From Parasitella parasitica (lineage: Eukaryota; Mucoromycota; Mucoromycetes; Mucorales; Mucoraceae), in contig MU619288.1 of the NCBI GenBank assembly GCA_025201805.1, forward strand, positions 1 through 41,156: 41,156 bases of DNA, read 5' to 3'. The notes below the pieces were generated by a model. That model searched no databases, was not told the origin of the DNA, and worked only from the letters and a program-made list of their open reading frames with translations. The position numbers were made by a program, and so were the translations under genes. Positions 10,737 to 22,040 of the stretch are shown in pieces. Every line of letters begins with the position of its first letter. The stretch's first letter is position 1.

Positions 10737-13648
10737 TAAACATTTTTTTTGGCCATCCAAATACAGCGTGAGTTTACCTTTGGTTGTTTCAGCAGAATAG
10801 GGGCTGCATGAAATTGAAGAGTCATCCTCAAGGATACATAAATGAGTGCACAGTTTTTTAAAAGTGTCGACTTCTTCCTTGCTGTCGTGATCCACTATGG
10901 GGGCAACAAATGTTCTCAGGTAATCTAATGCTTGTATCGTAAATTGGCTCGTGTCTTTTCGGGACACTTGTTCCTTGAAAGTGTCCGCTTGCTTGCATAG
11001 CTCGTTTAACTTTCTAGTACGAAGATAAAATAAACATTGGCGAACAACCTGCTTTGAATCCGGTCTAAAAAAAATCATTGAGATCTACTTGCCATTTTTT
11101 ATTTTTATTTGCCAGTAACCAAAATACTTACTTTGCTAGCTTTAGTTCCCAAAAATCATCTAAGCGTTTCAATGGTTTTGAAATGTCGCCTGGATTTCCG
11201 CCAAACATAAAGTGCGATCTTGAATTGTAGTTGTAAACCAATTGGTGTGTATAGCGTGGATAAGGACTTATATCTTTCATGTGTTCCCAGTAGGTTGCTT
11301 CGTTACTTTCGCTTTCAAACACCTTTTCCCATTGATTCCGTTGGATATTATACACCCACAAGCAGTTTCTGACTGTGTTGCTTGGCTTTTTCTTCATAAA
11401 TCCTGATAATACGTATATTTCTTGGCTCTCTATGTCGATTGTTGCACGCTGTGTGTACCCTGAATCACTCCCGTATAATTTGCAAAAATCCTGAGCCACC
11501 TCGGTCAACTTGTCGGCTTCAATATCGTAGCAGTAAAGATCGGTTAAAGACTCTTTACCGCGTTGCCCCCCAAATATGTAAATACGGCGAGTCTTGGGAT
11601 CTATCAGCATAGAATGACCAGCCCTCGATTTTACAGTTTGTGATGCGTTTGGAGATGGCACGTATGAGCCGTTACTTGATCGTCTTCGTCCGACTGGAAT
11701 CTCACTCACTGCCAAAAGTGACGATGACGTTTGAGAAGGAACCGGTGATTGCAAATTTGAGACGTTGTTAATGTCGTGTCTCACAATATTCCAAGTAAAT
11801 TCGTCCATGTCATATGAATAGAATCCGCTATAAGTGTATGGTGCTGTATCCGGAGTAACTATACGGCCGCCTAGCACGTATAACTTTCTTCCTACCGAGT
11901 CGATGCACATTTGATGATCGCACAGCAAGGATGGCCCTCCATCAATCTGTATTGAAAAAGAAAAAAATGCTTAGAATTCGTCTTGGATCTATAAAATTAT
12001 ACATGTTATTTACCTGCGTATTTTCACTGATCTTGATCCACCTGTCTAAATCCGTAAAGTACTGGAAAAAATCCGAATCGTAGATTGTATGTGATGCCTC
12101 GGATGAAGATGCGCTGGACGTGCGAGCTTCTACGTATTTTCCAAGCACGTAGATTGATTTTCGTATAGGATCATAACACATGGAATGACAAGATCTTGGT
12201 GATGGTCCTCCCTGTCTATAAATCGCAAATAACCATTAACTTTTTTTGTCGGCCCCGTTTTCTACACTTTGACACATACAGAGTTGTATCAGCACTCAAC
12301 ATCCTCCAGCGGTTATCTCTAACATTGTAGCACCAGAAATCAGACAGATCTCTTTTACCATCCCAACCGCCAAACAGGTAGATTTTTTCACGCTCTGAAT
12401 CTATGCAAAGTTGATGGCCGCCTCGACCACACGGAGCATCACCGTCTAATTTTGGCTTTGAGTTCCAGAAGAATATTACATCCACAAGAAAAAAAAAACA
12501 AAATAAAAAAAAAAATAAAAAAAAAAACTAACCATCATTAGAGGCAAAAAGTTTTTGCCAAGTTGGGAGGTATTTTGCATTTTCAACGTAGGATGTGAAT
12601 ATACCTTTTCCATCCGCGTCCAGTATGATTTTTTCGGCAGCTTCAAAATCCCCATTCACCACTACAGACTGGTGCAGTCTTTCAACCAAGGGGTGCTCCA
12701 AGTCGACACTGCTTGATTTTTGTAACGCCGAGTAAACATCCATCATGTTCTTCTGTCTGAAATGCTTCAAGCACAATCTGATCGTTTCCATCTCTTTATA
12801 CTGTAAAATGATTCAGCTGTCAATGTGGGGTCCGATCCCACTAGTTTGCGGTTACACATATACCTCATTATATGCATCGTATACTTTGCTCATCAAGTCG
12901 TCATCCTTGACGCCTCTGACTTGGACGTACCAAATACTGTAATTGAAATTGGCACCAAATGTTGCGAGGGGAGTGATTTTTACGTATTGGATGGGAAAAA
13001 CCTGCCGCTTTTTTTGTTAGAAAAAAAAAAAGTGCTTTATTGACCCTTTTGATGTAATACTCACCAGATTGTTGTATGTATATCTAATCGGGAAACACTC
13101 GGCTTTGTTATCGTCGGTGAGACCTTCAGAGAGACAGCATGATTAAAATAAACGTTCAAAAAAACCCCCCCCCCAAAAAAATGGCTCCGTTCTTTCACTT
13201 ACCTTTGTGCGATAGTTCTTTCATATCACTTGGGTCCAGACCGCCGTATATCTTGAATTCCTTTAAATTGCATACGTGGCCTACCAGGTGTGTCATAGTT
13301 TTGCATTAATATTACGTGTTGGTGTGTGCGACAAGAGAGACTTACTACGATGGAATTTTCCAAACAGTATTTCACCTGTGCGTTCAAGTAAAAGTTTTTA
13401 GCAGCTATAAAGACTACGACATCGTCATACTTGCATGCCACAGCAGGTTGCTCGAGTTTGATTGTTATATACTGCGACTGATCGTGAGAGTTGGAGGACC
13501 AACGGGATGATTGTTCGGTAGGGTCGTTTACGCATATGTTTCGGGGATGATAAGGGCCTGAGAAAGATGAGTGGTCGTAAATATGGTATGGTAATGGTAC
13601 GTGGGGCGCATCGGCAATGAGCGTTTGTAAACCGTATTCTGCTTTCAT
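10737..13648 (-). CDS. MKLN1: Muskelin (discoidin, LisH, CTLH, kelch), 3' end lost in gap
   Basis: In animals muskelin is a subunit of the CTLH/GID E3 ubiquitin ligase. Ten exons can be joined: 13648-13435, 13375-13346, 13280-13203, 13123-13065, 13001-12864, 12800-12533, 12445-12280, 12215-12014, 11946-11132 and 11064-10778. Together they encode about 752 aa before the gap; human muskelin is 735. Features in order are a discoidin-like domain (QSSRWSSNSHDQSQYITIKL, FGKFHRSHVCNLKEFKIYGG), LisH near 177-209 (TIRLCLKHFRQKNMMDVYSA), CTLH after it (LEHPLVERLHQ, NGDFEAAEKI), then kelch repeats (GRGGHQLCIDSEREKIYLFG, RAGHSMLID, RRIYIFGGQRG, LSGF, FMFGGNPGD). Exon 2 is only 30 nt, and intron 1 is apparently GC-AG. 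The last residues and stop lie in the gap. An in-frame ATG 33 nt upstream (13681) is an alternative start. Confidence 0.9.
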
Positions 13649-14215
13649 GTTTGCAAATGGATGAAGAAGGAAGGGGAGCAATTTCGTTGGAGGGCTTTGA
13701 AGCCGAAAACTTGGTCGGGGCTGAATTCTGCCTTACTGTGGATACCGTATAATAAGGCGTTTTTGATGACATTCCAAGGTTTCATGCAACGGAAAGTTCT
13801 CGCTTGTTGCTCTATTATATCATGTGCCCGACTACCAATCTGCACTTGAAGTGAAAATTGTGGTATATATGAGACAGCACCATTCAAGTGGCTTGTTGTT
13901 GTTACTCCAAAGCATTAATTTGGCAAGCCAGCAAGGGGGGGGGCGGATGCTGTACATCCATTTGGAATCATTCAACCGTACCCAATCACCAGTGTCTTGG
14001 CGATTTTTGCCTCCATTTATATGAATTAACCCACATCTTTTTTTTCTTTTTGCACCTTTTTCCTCTTGCTTGCAACAACCACAACACACCCATATAAATA
14101 TAGAAAACGAGTTTTTTTTTTTTTTTTTTTTTTACCAAAATAAAGCAATCAGCTATCAGAACCAGAACCAGAACCAGAACCAGGACTAAAACCAACCAAT
14201 CTACTGCTCCAAACA
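13649..14215. promoter_or_regulatory. Divergent promoter between muskelin and Zn2Cys6 gene
   Basis: The spacer contains a G9 run near 13936-13944, a T21-like tract near 14113-14133 and a hexamer repeat listed separately. Open frames across it look like chance and homopolymer effects. Confidence 0.45.
14156..14184. repeat. (AGAACC)n hexanucleotide repeat
   Basis: About four to five perfect copies of the hexamer AGAACC lie in the presumed 5' untranslated region, ending about 30 nt before the ATG at 14216. Confidence 0.85.
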
Positions 14216-14812
14216 ATGCCTCTTGAAGAACAACATGCAACCGAAGTGCGTAGAAAAAGAGCAAAGATAGTGAGTGCCTGTGGAGAATGCAGACGTAAAA
14301 AGACAAAGTGCAACGGCGAGCATCCTTGCAGAAATTGCGAGAAATCTGGAGTTCCTTGTGTGTACCCTTCTTCTTCAACAAATGACGATAAACGCAACGC
14401 GCCAAGCAAAGCAGCCCTGGAGGCCATTGAAGAACGCTTAAAGACAATCGAAGACATGCTGCGTACGATAATCAAGGCGCAGAATATGATTTCAGTAGAT
14501 ATGGATCCCGTAGTCAACAGCTTTCTGCACAGGGATTCAAAGTCGTCTTCATCGTCTGTATCGTCGCCTCCACTAAACCAAACGAATACACCTCCGCCCC
14601 AGAATCTTCCTCCAACTTCCCCGTCTCTACAAAATAGATTGCCGTCTATTCGAAGTCTATCCTCGTCCTATTCAACAGAAATCAAACTTGAACCAAGAGA
14701 TCTTCCACCTTTAGGCTTTCAACCGTACGCTTATAACAATAATAATAACAACAATAATAATAGCAAATACCAGGCGGAGACCGAAGATTTCATGAAAAAA
14801 CGTAAAAGATGA
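14216..14812 (+). CDS. Small Zn2Cys6 binuclear-cluster transcription factor
   Basis: This is a fungal-type zinc-cluster DNA-binding protein of 198 aa in one exon. The cluster (SACGECRRKKTKCNGEHPC, then RNCEKSGVPC) has the six cysteines in the C-x2-C-x6-C-x5-C-x2-C-x6-C pattern, near residues 22-48. A short coiled coil follows (about 66-90, EERLKTIEDMLRTII), the usual dimerisation element. The remainder is Ser/Pro-rich and ends in a polyasparagine run encoded by AAT/AAC repeats and a basic tail (MKKRKR). It lacks the large middle homology domain of many Gal4-class factors, so the whole protein is much shorter than usual. Its targets cannot be inferred; the neighbour downstream is kynureninase, but nothing shows a link. 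Confidence 0.88.
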   Translation: MPLEEQHATEVRRKRAKIVSACGECRRKKTKCNGEHPCRNCEKSGVPCVYPSSSTNDDKRNAPSKAALEAIEERLKTIEDMLRTIIKAQNMISVDMDPVVNSFLHRDSKSSSSSVSSPPLNQTNTPPPQNLPPTSPSLQNRLPSIRSLSSSYSTEIKLEPRDLPPLGFQPYAYNNNNNNNNNSKYQAETEDFMKKRKR

Positions 14813-15026
14813 TCCATTCTACATAACCGGATATAGCTTAACCATTTATAATTACATATATATTTCTTATCGCTTCTCTATTTCTTGCTTAATACTACTA
14901 TACTTTATCTGCACTACTATTATCTTCAATATTCATAACGTAAACACAAGCTTACAAAACAAATCTCTGCAATAAAATCCTTTCAATTGCTTTTAGAATA
15001 ATAAATATTAACATTTTTTTGTTTCT

Positions 15027-16810
15027 TTATTTTGCATAAACTTCCTTCATAGCTGCTTTGAGATGTTGAACAAAGTAAAAGCAATCTTTGAATGTGTTAT
15101 ACAAAGGCGCAGGAGCCACACGAATGACTGTGGGCTTGCGATCATCCACAATAACACCATGGGAATGAAGAGCACGAAACACTTTCATCATTTTAGTTGG
15201 GAACTCCAATGACAGCTGACATCCACGCTGTTCAGGGTCACTTGGTGTTAAGATGCGGATTAAATCTTGGCTGAATTCTCGCTTCAATTCATTCAAAAGC
15301 AGCTTCTCAAGATATCCGGTCAAGGAATAAGATACTTGACGTAGCTTTTCAATACCACCAGCTTTTTCAAAGATTTCAAGCGCTCCCAGAAGAGAGATTG
15401 TGGTGAAGACACTAGGATTGCTCAACTGATAGCCCGAGGCGCCTTCGCTGGCTTGAAACTCTGGAAGCATCTCAAAACGGTTCTCTTTTTGGTTGCCCCA
15501 CCAACCAGCCAATCTACAATTTTTTTTTTTTTTTTTTGCTTAGCAACAGATTTCAAGTGCATTACACTGATTGTGCTCTTACCTTGGGCGCTCTTTATCG
15601 TCATTATACTTTTCATGAATGAACAGTCCAGCAATACCACCCGCTCCAGAGTTCAGGTATTTGTAAGAACACCAGCAAGCAAAATCGACATTCCATGCAT
15701 GTAGTTGTAAAGGTACATTACCAACAGCATGAGCAAGATCCCAACCAACAATACAGCCCTATATAAGCAGTTACTACCTCCATGTTTGTTTGTTTTTTTT
15801 ACAAAAAAAATATATATATATATATATAACATACAGCTTCTTTACCAGCCTTTGTAATTTTTTCAATTTCAAAGAATTGGCCAGTATAGTACTGAACACC
15901 AGGAAGTATGACAACAGCGATCTCTGTGTCTTTGTTGATGAGATCGATAATATCTTGAGTGTGCAGGATATCTTCCCCTGATCGAGGAGCAATGGTCAAA
16001 AGGCCAACATTTGGATCAATGCCTCTAGATTGAATGTGGGAGCTAACAGCATACTGCAAGTTTGAGTTAAGTCGGGTGCATGAGAGTATCTTCTATTCTT
16101 CCACTAAAAAAAGCTTACATGGTCCGAAGGAAATGCTTTTTGTTCAATCAAGATTTTGAATTTTTTTTCAGTGGGTTGATAAAACGTGATCAGCATGCAA
16201 TGTATGTTGGAGGTCAATGTACTCATAGCAGTGACTTCGGATGGTTTAGCACCTACATGTATGCCCTTGTTAGTCGCAAGCATTTGCAAAATAAAAGCTT
16301 TTGCCTTGGTAAATTAGTTACCGACTAAATTAGCCAAGGGCTCCTTGACAAGTTCGTCAACGGTTGCCCATGGTCTATTATAAGGGTGGTTCCAATGGCC
16401 TTCTACACCTCTATTTCAATGACGACGAGTCAGGCAACGAATTAAACTGGATAGTATCATGATCAAACCTTTTACTCCAGACGTCCAGCTCCTCATTGAT
16501 GAGCTCCCGAGAGCGCTTGGGCATTAAACCCAGGGAGTTTCCACACAAGTAAGTACAGGGTTCGTCTAACTCTTCTTCTTTTTCTAATTCATGCTATCAG
16601 TTTCATGCCTTCCCCGCCCCCCGCCCCCCTATATTTTTCATTCAGGTTTTACTCACCAAAAATTGGATTTTCCCCAGAAACCATGCGGCGTGTAGGAATA
16701 GCGAACTCATCTCGGTATTTTGAAAGCTCGTTATTATCATCTAATTCATTGGCGAGTTTCAAAGAGTTTAATGCAAGCTGCGAGCTCTCTATGTAGTTTA
16801 AAAGAGCCAT
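15027..16810 (-). CDS. BNA5: Kynureninase (L-kynurenine hydrolase)
   Basis: This PLP enzyme cleaves kynurenine and 3-hydroxykynurenine, yielding 3-hydroxyanthranilate for de novo NAD synthesis. Seven exons fit in frame: 16810-16657, 16565-16469, 16410-16322, 16252-16119, 16053-15835, 15758-15583 and 15513-15027. The product is 451 aa, the same as the family (yeast Bna5 453). Landmarks are [10 protein letters not shown] at the N-terminus, [18 protein letters not shown], the cofactor region [12 protein letters not shown], and the PLP lysine at about residue 264 in [13 protein letters not shown]. Further landmarks are [18 protein letters not shown] and the C-terminal [13 protein letters not shown]. 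Intron 5 contains a (TA)n run. It is convergent with the Zn2Cys6 gene. Confidence 0.94.
15811..15829. repeat. (TA)n microsatellite in BNA5 intron 5
   Basis: About nine TA dinucleotides follow an A-run inside the intron of the kynureninase gene. Confidence 0.85.
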
Positions 16811-18436
16811 TTTTTGAAAGTAAAACAAAACAATGTCATACTTGTAAAATGGAACCATTATATACATTTTTCTCGGAGATATAATGACTTGCTCAAGACC
16901 ACATTCACCTTGGACTCGCTAATGCGGCAATAACAAGTAACTGCGTAAAATGGGCAATTAAACTACACTATGCAGTACAGAAAAGCATACAGTGAAGCCA
17001 AGAATAGTGATCATTCTTTAGTTTGGTTACAGGGCAACAATTTTTCACTTTCAAGAGAAAAATCTGCAACTGTCAATAAATGCTACTGATACCGATACGC
17101 TCCCAATGTAGGACAAAAACTGCTCTAATAATATCGTCATGAGGACGCCATAAACTAGTTACTGAGCTGATTTGATTTGTACAACTTTGAAAGTCTAATA
17201 CACAGACTCAAGTGCTCGATACCACACCAAACGGTTTCCCAGAGCTCATGGGTACAAGGGAAAATGTATATCAAATTATCTTACTTCCAATTTCTTTTTC
17301 TTGTATGCTTACTTTGTGTCAACAGGGTGATTCACTCGGTGGTGAGTTGTAGTGGTACAAATAGTGCTCAAAGAATCAGACTCAATCGTCGACAGGGCTC
17401 ATAGCCACAAACATGGAAGATGTATTTTTGGTTTCCTTGTCCATGTAACGCCCATTGATTTTCAATATATCTGTGTATAAAGTCCCACTCTGTTTGCGTC
17501 TCACTGACATGAAGGTTGGTGTTTGCTTGTCGTGTGGCTCTTGGTTGCTTTACTTTTGCCTGCGACTTTGATCAAGCGTTCTGTTCTCATCCGCTGATCA
17601 ATGCGGCAAAACTTTGAAGTATCTAGCCCTGGTCACTTCGTCCCAGATTCTTTGATAGCATCGTGACATAATCTTTCTCCTTCAATCTATACAATGAGTA
17701 ATCATGCCTTACTCCGTCGCAGATACACAAGCTAGAAAAATTTTAAACTTTAGATAAAGCAGTTTCCCCCCAGTAGCATATTATAATAAAGTGGTAGTCT
17801 GCCTGTGCTTTGAATATGCCAGGAAAAATATTTGATATACATTAGCACTAGTCGAAAACACCTATTCGACTCTACCTTTTTGACATACAACTACCTTTTT
17901 AAGTAATTTAATGCAAAATTTGAATAACAAACAACTCATTTTTAAAATTATTTAAAAAAACTTTATCAAAGATTAAACCATTTGGGTGTTCAATTAAGAA
18001 TCTGAAAACGTATTTATATTGAATGTATGATTTTTAATATGATTTAGAGTTACTTTTTTGAGGAGATGATAAAGATGACATAATAATACTCGCCTCTCCC
18101 AAATAATGTTCTAATGCCAACAAAGTCGCTCTAACTGTCGAAAATGGTCGTAGATTATGATAGCGTCAGTTTTTTTTTTACTTGAGATAATTCGACATGA
18201 ACATCATCAAGTAGTTTTCCTGGCTGTCTACATCCATTTGATGGTTCGTTATTTTTAATGTGAACGGCGAACAAACAAAAAAAAAAGCCAAAACATTAAT
18301 TCTCAAGTGTGTTTTGTTGGGTATAATTGATTAATATTTCGTACCCACTCCCATGACGTGGTACGAGTCTACATGGATAAATAACTCCCATTCTTTGCCT
18401 TTTTCTTCCTCTCACATCAAAACAAAAAGAACAATA
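16811..18436. other. 1.6-kb spacer between BNA5 and DJ-1 genes
   Basis: The spacer lies between divergently transcribed genes. I scanned both strands and found only short open frames without family resemblance, several stop-rich AT stretches (17870-18060) and A/T runs. No repeat, RNA gene or transposon end is evident. Confidence 0.4.
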
Positions 18437-19258
18437 ATGAGTGGTCAAAAGAAAGCTATCGTGTTTCTGTGTGAAGGTGCTGAAGAAATGGAGTTCACAA
18501 TTACGGGTAATTCAAAAAAATTCGCTGGTATTTCCAAGCACATTCAATTAAAATTGATTCATATGCAATAGTCGACATATTGCGTCGTGCTAAAGTTGAG
18601 GTCACTGTAGTCGGTGTAGAGATTGCTAACGAAGTTGCTGTCTGCAGTCGCGGCGTCAAGATTGCTCCTGATGTGAAATTCAGCAAGAGTTTGAACTCTG
18701 TACGTTGTTCAACAATATGTGTCAGAAGTTTGCTTACTGAAATTTAACGTCTACTGGTAGGAAAACTATGATGCAGTTATCATTCCTGGTGGTAATGGTA
18801 GCGCAAAGACTTTATGTAGTCATGAAGATGCCAAAAAATTGATTATGGATTTTTACAACAGCAAAAAAATTGTCGCATTTATCTGTGCTGGCACACTCGT
18901 TGCAGAGAAAGCTGGCATTCCTCACAAACACACTGTTACCTCGTATCCTGCCTTTAAGAAACAATTAGAAAAAGGTAACCGTTGACCCTTATCTAAAGAC
19001 ATGCATTGCACCAACAATGTTTCTCTCCATGTAGTCTATACTTACTCTGATGATCGTGTCGTGGTTGATGATAACGTCATTACTAGTCGTAGCCCCGGGA
19101 CAACATTTTTGTTTGCATTGACGATTGTCGAAAAATTACTTGATGTTGGGGTATGTACAGTATTCTTCCCATATATGAAACATTGAGCTAACGCTTTTCC
19201 TTATTGGTAGACTGCAAACTCGCTTAGAGATGAAATGCTCACTTGCTCTGCTCTCTAA
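18437..19258 (+). CDS. PARK7: DJ-1/PARK7-family protein
   Basis: DJ-1 proteins are small cysteine-dependent stress proteins described as glyoxalase/deglycase-like and redox-sensing. Five exons, 18437-18506, 18572-18699, 18761-18974, 19035-19150 and 19211-19258, give 191 aa; human DJ-1 is 189. The nucleophile elbow (FICAG) puts the reactive cysteine at residue 108, and the partner glutamate is Glu19 (GAEEME), matching human Cys106 and Glu18. The human His126 region THP is here SYP, so that position is tyrosine. Other landmarks are [43 protein letters not shown] and [13 protein letters not shown]. It is convergent with RPL2, and an inverted repeat lies between the two. Confidence 0.93.
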
Positions 19259-19691
19259 AATGAAAACTAATAAAGTCATATTTTGAAATTCTGACATAGG
19301 CTACAAACTCATTTACTCGCTTTTTTTATGCTCGCAAAATCCGTCCCTGAGCGGAGGTGTAATACCAATGATCAACTGTATCACGGAAGGGCTTTTCATG
19401 TTATTTGTACAGTTGATCATTATGCCTTTTATTTTGTACATTTGCTCCAAGATCCTTCTAAAGCAACATTCTTCATCGGATCAGCACAAAATTAACGTAA
19501 GCATCCGAATGATATCCTGTGGTCCATAATTAAAGTATACATTGATGTTACTCAAGAAACTTGACAAGTGAAAAAAGGAAAAAAATCCGAGAAAAAACAA
19601 TACAATGTTAAAGAAATGAGCCAAGTTTTTGTTTCAGATATTTAATTATAATGAATAATAAAAAAAAAGAACGTTCAAGATACTACAACAT
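19259..19691. other. Convergent spacer between DJ-1 and RPL2
   Basis: The spacer holds both 3' untranslated regions and a 14-bp perfect inverted repeat listed separately. No gene is seen. Confidence 0.45.
19367..19421. repeat. 14-bp perfect inverted repeat (hairpin)
   Basis: AATGATCAACTGTA at 19367-19380 is matched exactly by its reverse complement at 19408-19421, with 27 nt between. It lies about 110 nt past the DJ-1 stop codon and about 270 nt past the RPL2 stop. It could form an RNA hairpin in either 3' end or be a remnant of a small inverted-repeat element. Confidence 0.8.
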
Positions 19692-20456
19692 TTAAGCATC
19701 CTTGATCTTTTTGGTACCACGGAGGAGACCAGTACGACGAGCAGCAATTAAACCAACCTTTTGACCAGCAGGAGAATCACGAGCCATGGTAGAAGCCTTA
19801 CCAATATGTTGATGGTTACCACCACCGTGAGGATGGTCAACGGGATTCATGGCAACGCCACGAGTCTTGGGCCAGCTGTTACGCTTAACTCTATACTTGT
19901 GGAAAGCACGACCAGCCTTCAAGAGAGGTTTATCAATACGACCACCACCAGCAACGATACCAATGACGGCACGGGAAGTAGAAGGAATAACCTTCTTGGA
20001 GCCAGAGGGAAGACGGATACGGGTCTTGCCATCATCACCATGGCCAATGATAGTGACATAGTTACCGGAGGCACGGGCAATAGATCCACGATCACCAACC
20101 TTTTCCTCAACATTACAGACAACGGTACCTTCGGGCACAGAAGCCAAGGGCATAACGTTGCCAATGTTCAAGGTAGCCTTCTTACCGGCGTAGATGAATT
20201 GGCCAGTATACATACCTTCAGTAGCGATGAAAGTCTCGGTACGGAGCTTATACTTGTAGGGGTCACGGAAGACAACCTTGGCAAGAGGAGCGCCTCTTCC
20301 AGGATCGTGAACAATATCCTTGACAATACCACGAACATAACCATGACGTTCAGCGAAATCAAAGACTCTGAGCTTGGCAGCACCCTTACGACCAACGGTG
20401 TGAGAGCGGAAGATGCTTCCAGCACCCTTTCTTTGAGCACGAATAACACGACCCAT
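19692..20456 (-). CDS. RPL2: 60S ribosomal protein L2/L8 (uL2)
   Basis: uL2 is a core protein of the large ribosomal subunit near the peptidyl-transferase centre. It is a single coding exon of 254 aa, the same length as yeast Rpl2. It begins [16 protein letters not shown] and carries the highly conserved histidine loop ([14 protein letters not shown]) near residues 208-221, followed by [20 protein letters not shown]. Codon use is strongly biased (GGT, GTC, ACC, CGT), as expected for a highly expressed gene. The bias also leaves long shadow frames on the other strands. An X-box-like 14-mer lies about 126 nt upstream of the ATG. Confidence 0.97.
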   Translation of the reverse strand: MGRVIRAQRKGAGSIFRSHTVGRKGAAKLRVFDFAERHGYVRGIVKDIVHDPGRGAPLAKVVFRDPYKYKLRTETFIATEGMYTGQFIYAGKKATLNIGNVMPLASVPEGTVVCNVEEKVGDRGSIARASGNYVTIIGHGDDGKTRIRLPSGSKKVIPSTSRAVIGIVAGGGRIDKPLLKAGRAFHKYRVKRNSWPKTRGVAMNPVDHPHGGGNHQHIGKASTMARDSPAGQKVGLIAARRTGLLRGTKKIKDA

Positions 20457-20581
20457 TCAAGATGATTAATTCTATACAAATAAACCTGTTAAATACGACG
20501 TTTTGTGAATGCAAGTGGAGATATCAATAATGAAAAGGGGTCGACAGGAGATAATAAATTGGAGAATCGAGTGAGATGTAT

Positions 20582-20595
20582 GTTGCTATAGCGAC
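20582..20595. promoter_or_regulatory. X-box-like motif (GTTGCTATAGCGAC)
   Basis: It fits the RFX-family consensus RYYNYY-N(1-3)-RRNRAC and lies about 126 nt upstream of the RPL2 start. Two similar 14-mers occur in the window at 25044 and 37599. Binding is inferred, not shown. Confidence 0.35.
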
Positions 20596-20727
20596 ATGAT
20601 GATGCTGAATTGAAATGTTGAACATGTGTAATTGAGGTAGCTTCACAAGTGAAAGTCTTTGTTTAGTGGGCTGATATGCAAGGTATTCCATCCGAATTAT
20701 TTCATTCTTCTTCCATATTCATTCATT

Positions 20728-20773
20728 TATCCATCCATCCATCCATCCATCCGACTAAAGCATCCATCCATCC
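20728..20773. repeat. (ATCC)n microsatellite, interrupted
   Basis: About six ATCC tetramers are followed by a ten-base interruption and three more copies. Confidence 0.9.
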
Positions 20774-22040
20774 ACTCTCACTACTCGATTCTCAGCATAA
20801 TTCATATCGTTGCCTCTATATTTTCAATATTGAGATCTTATTGCTTAAAACATACCCTATTTGGGGAGAAGAGAAGGGAGCTACACTGATCAGTCTTACT
20901 TTACTATTTCTGCTTGATCAGGGAGCCACCAAATTTGAGTTTGAAACGGGTCGCGGTAGCAGAAGCACTTCCTGCAGTACATAAAAGATGGCAGATTGCC
21001 TCTGTTATTACAGCCTGAGGAAACCTTAATTATTCACAAAAGATGTGGGATATTTAATTTCAGAGAAGAGGAATAAATTTTTTAAAAAAAGTGTAATCTT
21101 TATCAGCTAAGCGAATTCTAGTAGGAATATGTATATTTTATGGTTGTAAACTCGATTAGTGCAGTATGATTGGCCAATTCCTATTTTAACGCTTTCTGAT
21201 TGGATGGTTCATCTAATTAGAGATTAACATCTCCAACTTTACAGAAAAAAAAAAGAATAAGCATGCAAGTAGACAATTATAATAATATGATAAAATTACT
21301 TTTTCTTTTTTCTGTAGTAGCGCATGTTATCTTCGTTCTACCATGAGGAACATAATTACTGCCTTCCATATGTGCGCGCTTTAGCTGCGTTTATTTTATG
21401 GACATGGAGATATGGCCCAAGAATTTGATAGTGAGTATCGTCCTCTCTTATGACAAATATTTTCATCAATTAACATCAAAGAGTTTGATGAAATGTCACC
21501 AGCTAATCCTCAAATACCTTTGTTGTTGTTGTATACATAGTGCTCATTTACTGCCTTCTACATATCTACATATTTCTGATATGCGCACCTGCATTACAGC
21601 ATCTGCTCATCAAGGCACATCTATCAGGAATAGCCAACCATAGCTAATAAAGGATTGTATATTAAATCAATGCAAGCTACTCTGAGACATGTCAAGTGCA
21701 TTATTACTCAGGAACAAGAGTCTTTATTATGAAAAAGAACGCCTTCCAAGCGTAAATAAAAAGGCAGATTTTATATACAGTGAGAAACGGATACTTCTCG
21801 TTTATTTTCGTTTGTTTATTTTTCAGTGTGCAACTTTACTCCTATATTGTTGAATACATCAGTTGTGTCAATCGCTACATACTGAAAATATTATATACAT
21901 TATCTTGCTATATAACTATTATTACTCCCCTTATGTTACCTCGCTTTATAGCCTAAACTAATATTCCACCGTAGTAGCCTCGCTAATATATATAATATGA
22001 ATTCCAAACTGTATACTACCTGACTTATCACAATTAGGAA

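Larger units (their letters stand above)
20457..22040. other. 1.6-kb gene-poor spacer upstream of RPL2
   Basis: The near end is the RPL2 promoter, with an X-box-like motif at 20582-20595. It is followed by an ATCC microsatellite and by two CCAAT/ATTGG boxes near 21167-21205. The far end runs into transposase remnants. I find no convincing gene on either strand. Confidence 0.45.

Noticed and set aside
13986-14447. 153-codon minus-strand frame across the Zn2Cys6 start
   Set aside because: It reads the AGAACC hexamer as a Val-Leu repeat and the T-tract as lysines, so it is a repeat artefact.
19761-20465. Long plus-strand open frame of 234 codons
   Set aside because: It lies exactly opposite RPL2, which has strong codon bias; such bias creates long antisense frames, and the antisense translation shows no family motif.
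20676-20984. 102-codon plus-strand frame rich in Ile-His-Pro
   Set aside because: It is a translation of the ATCC microsatellite.
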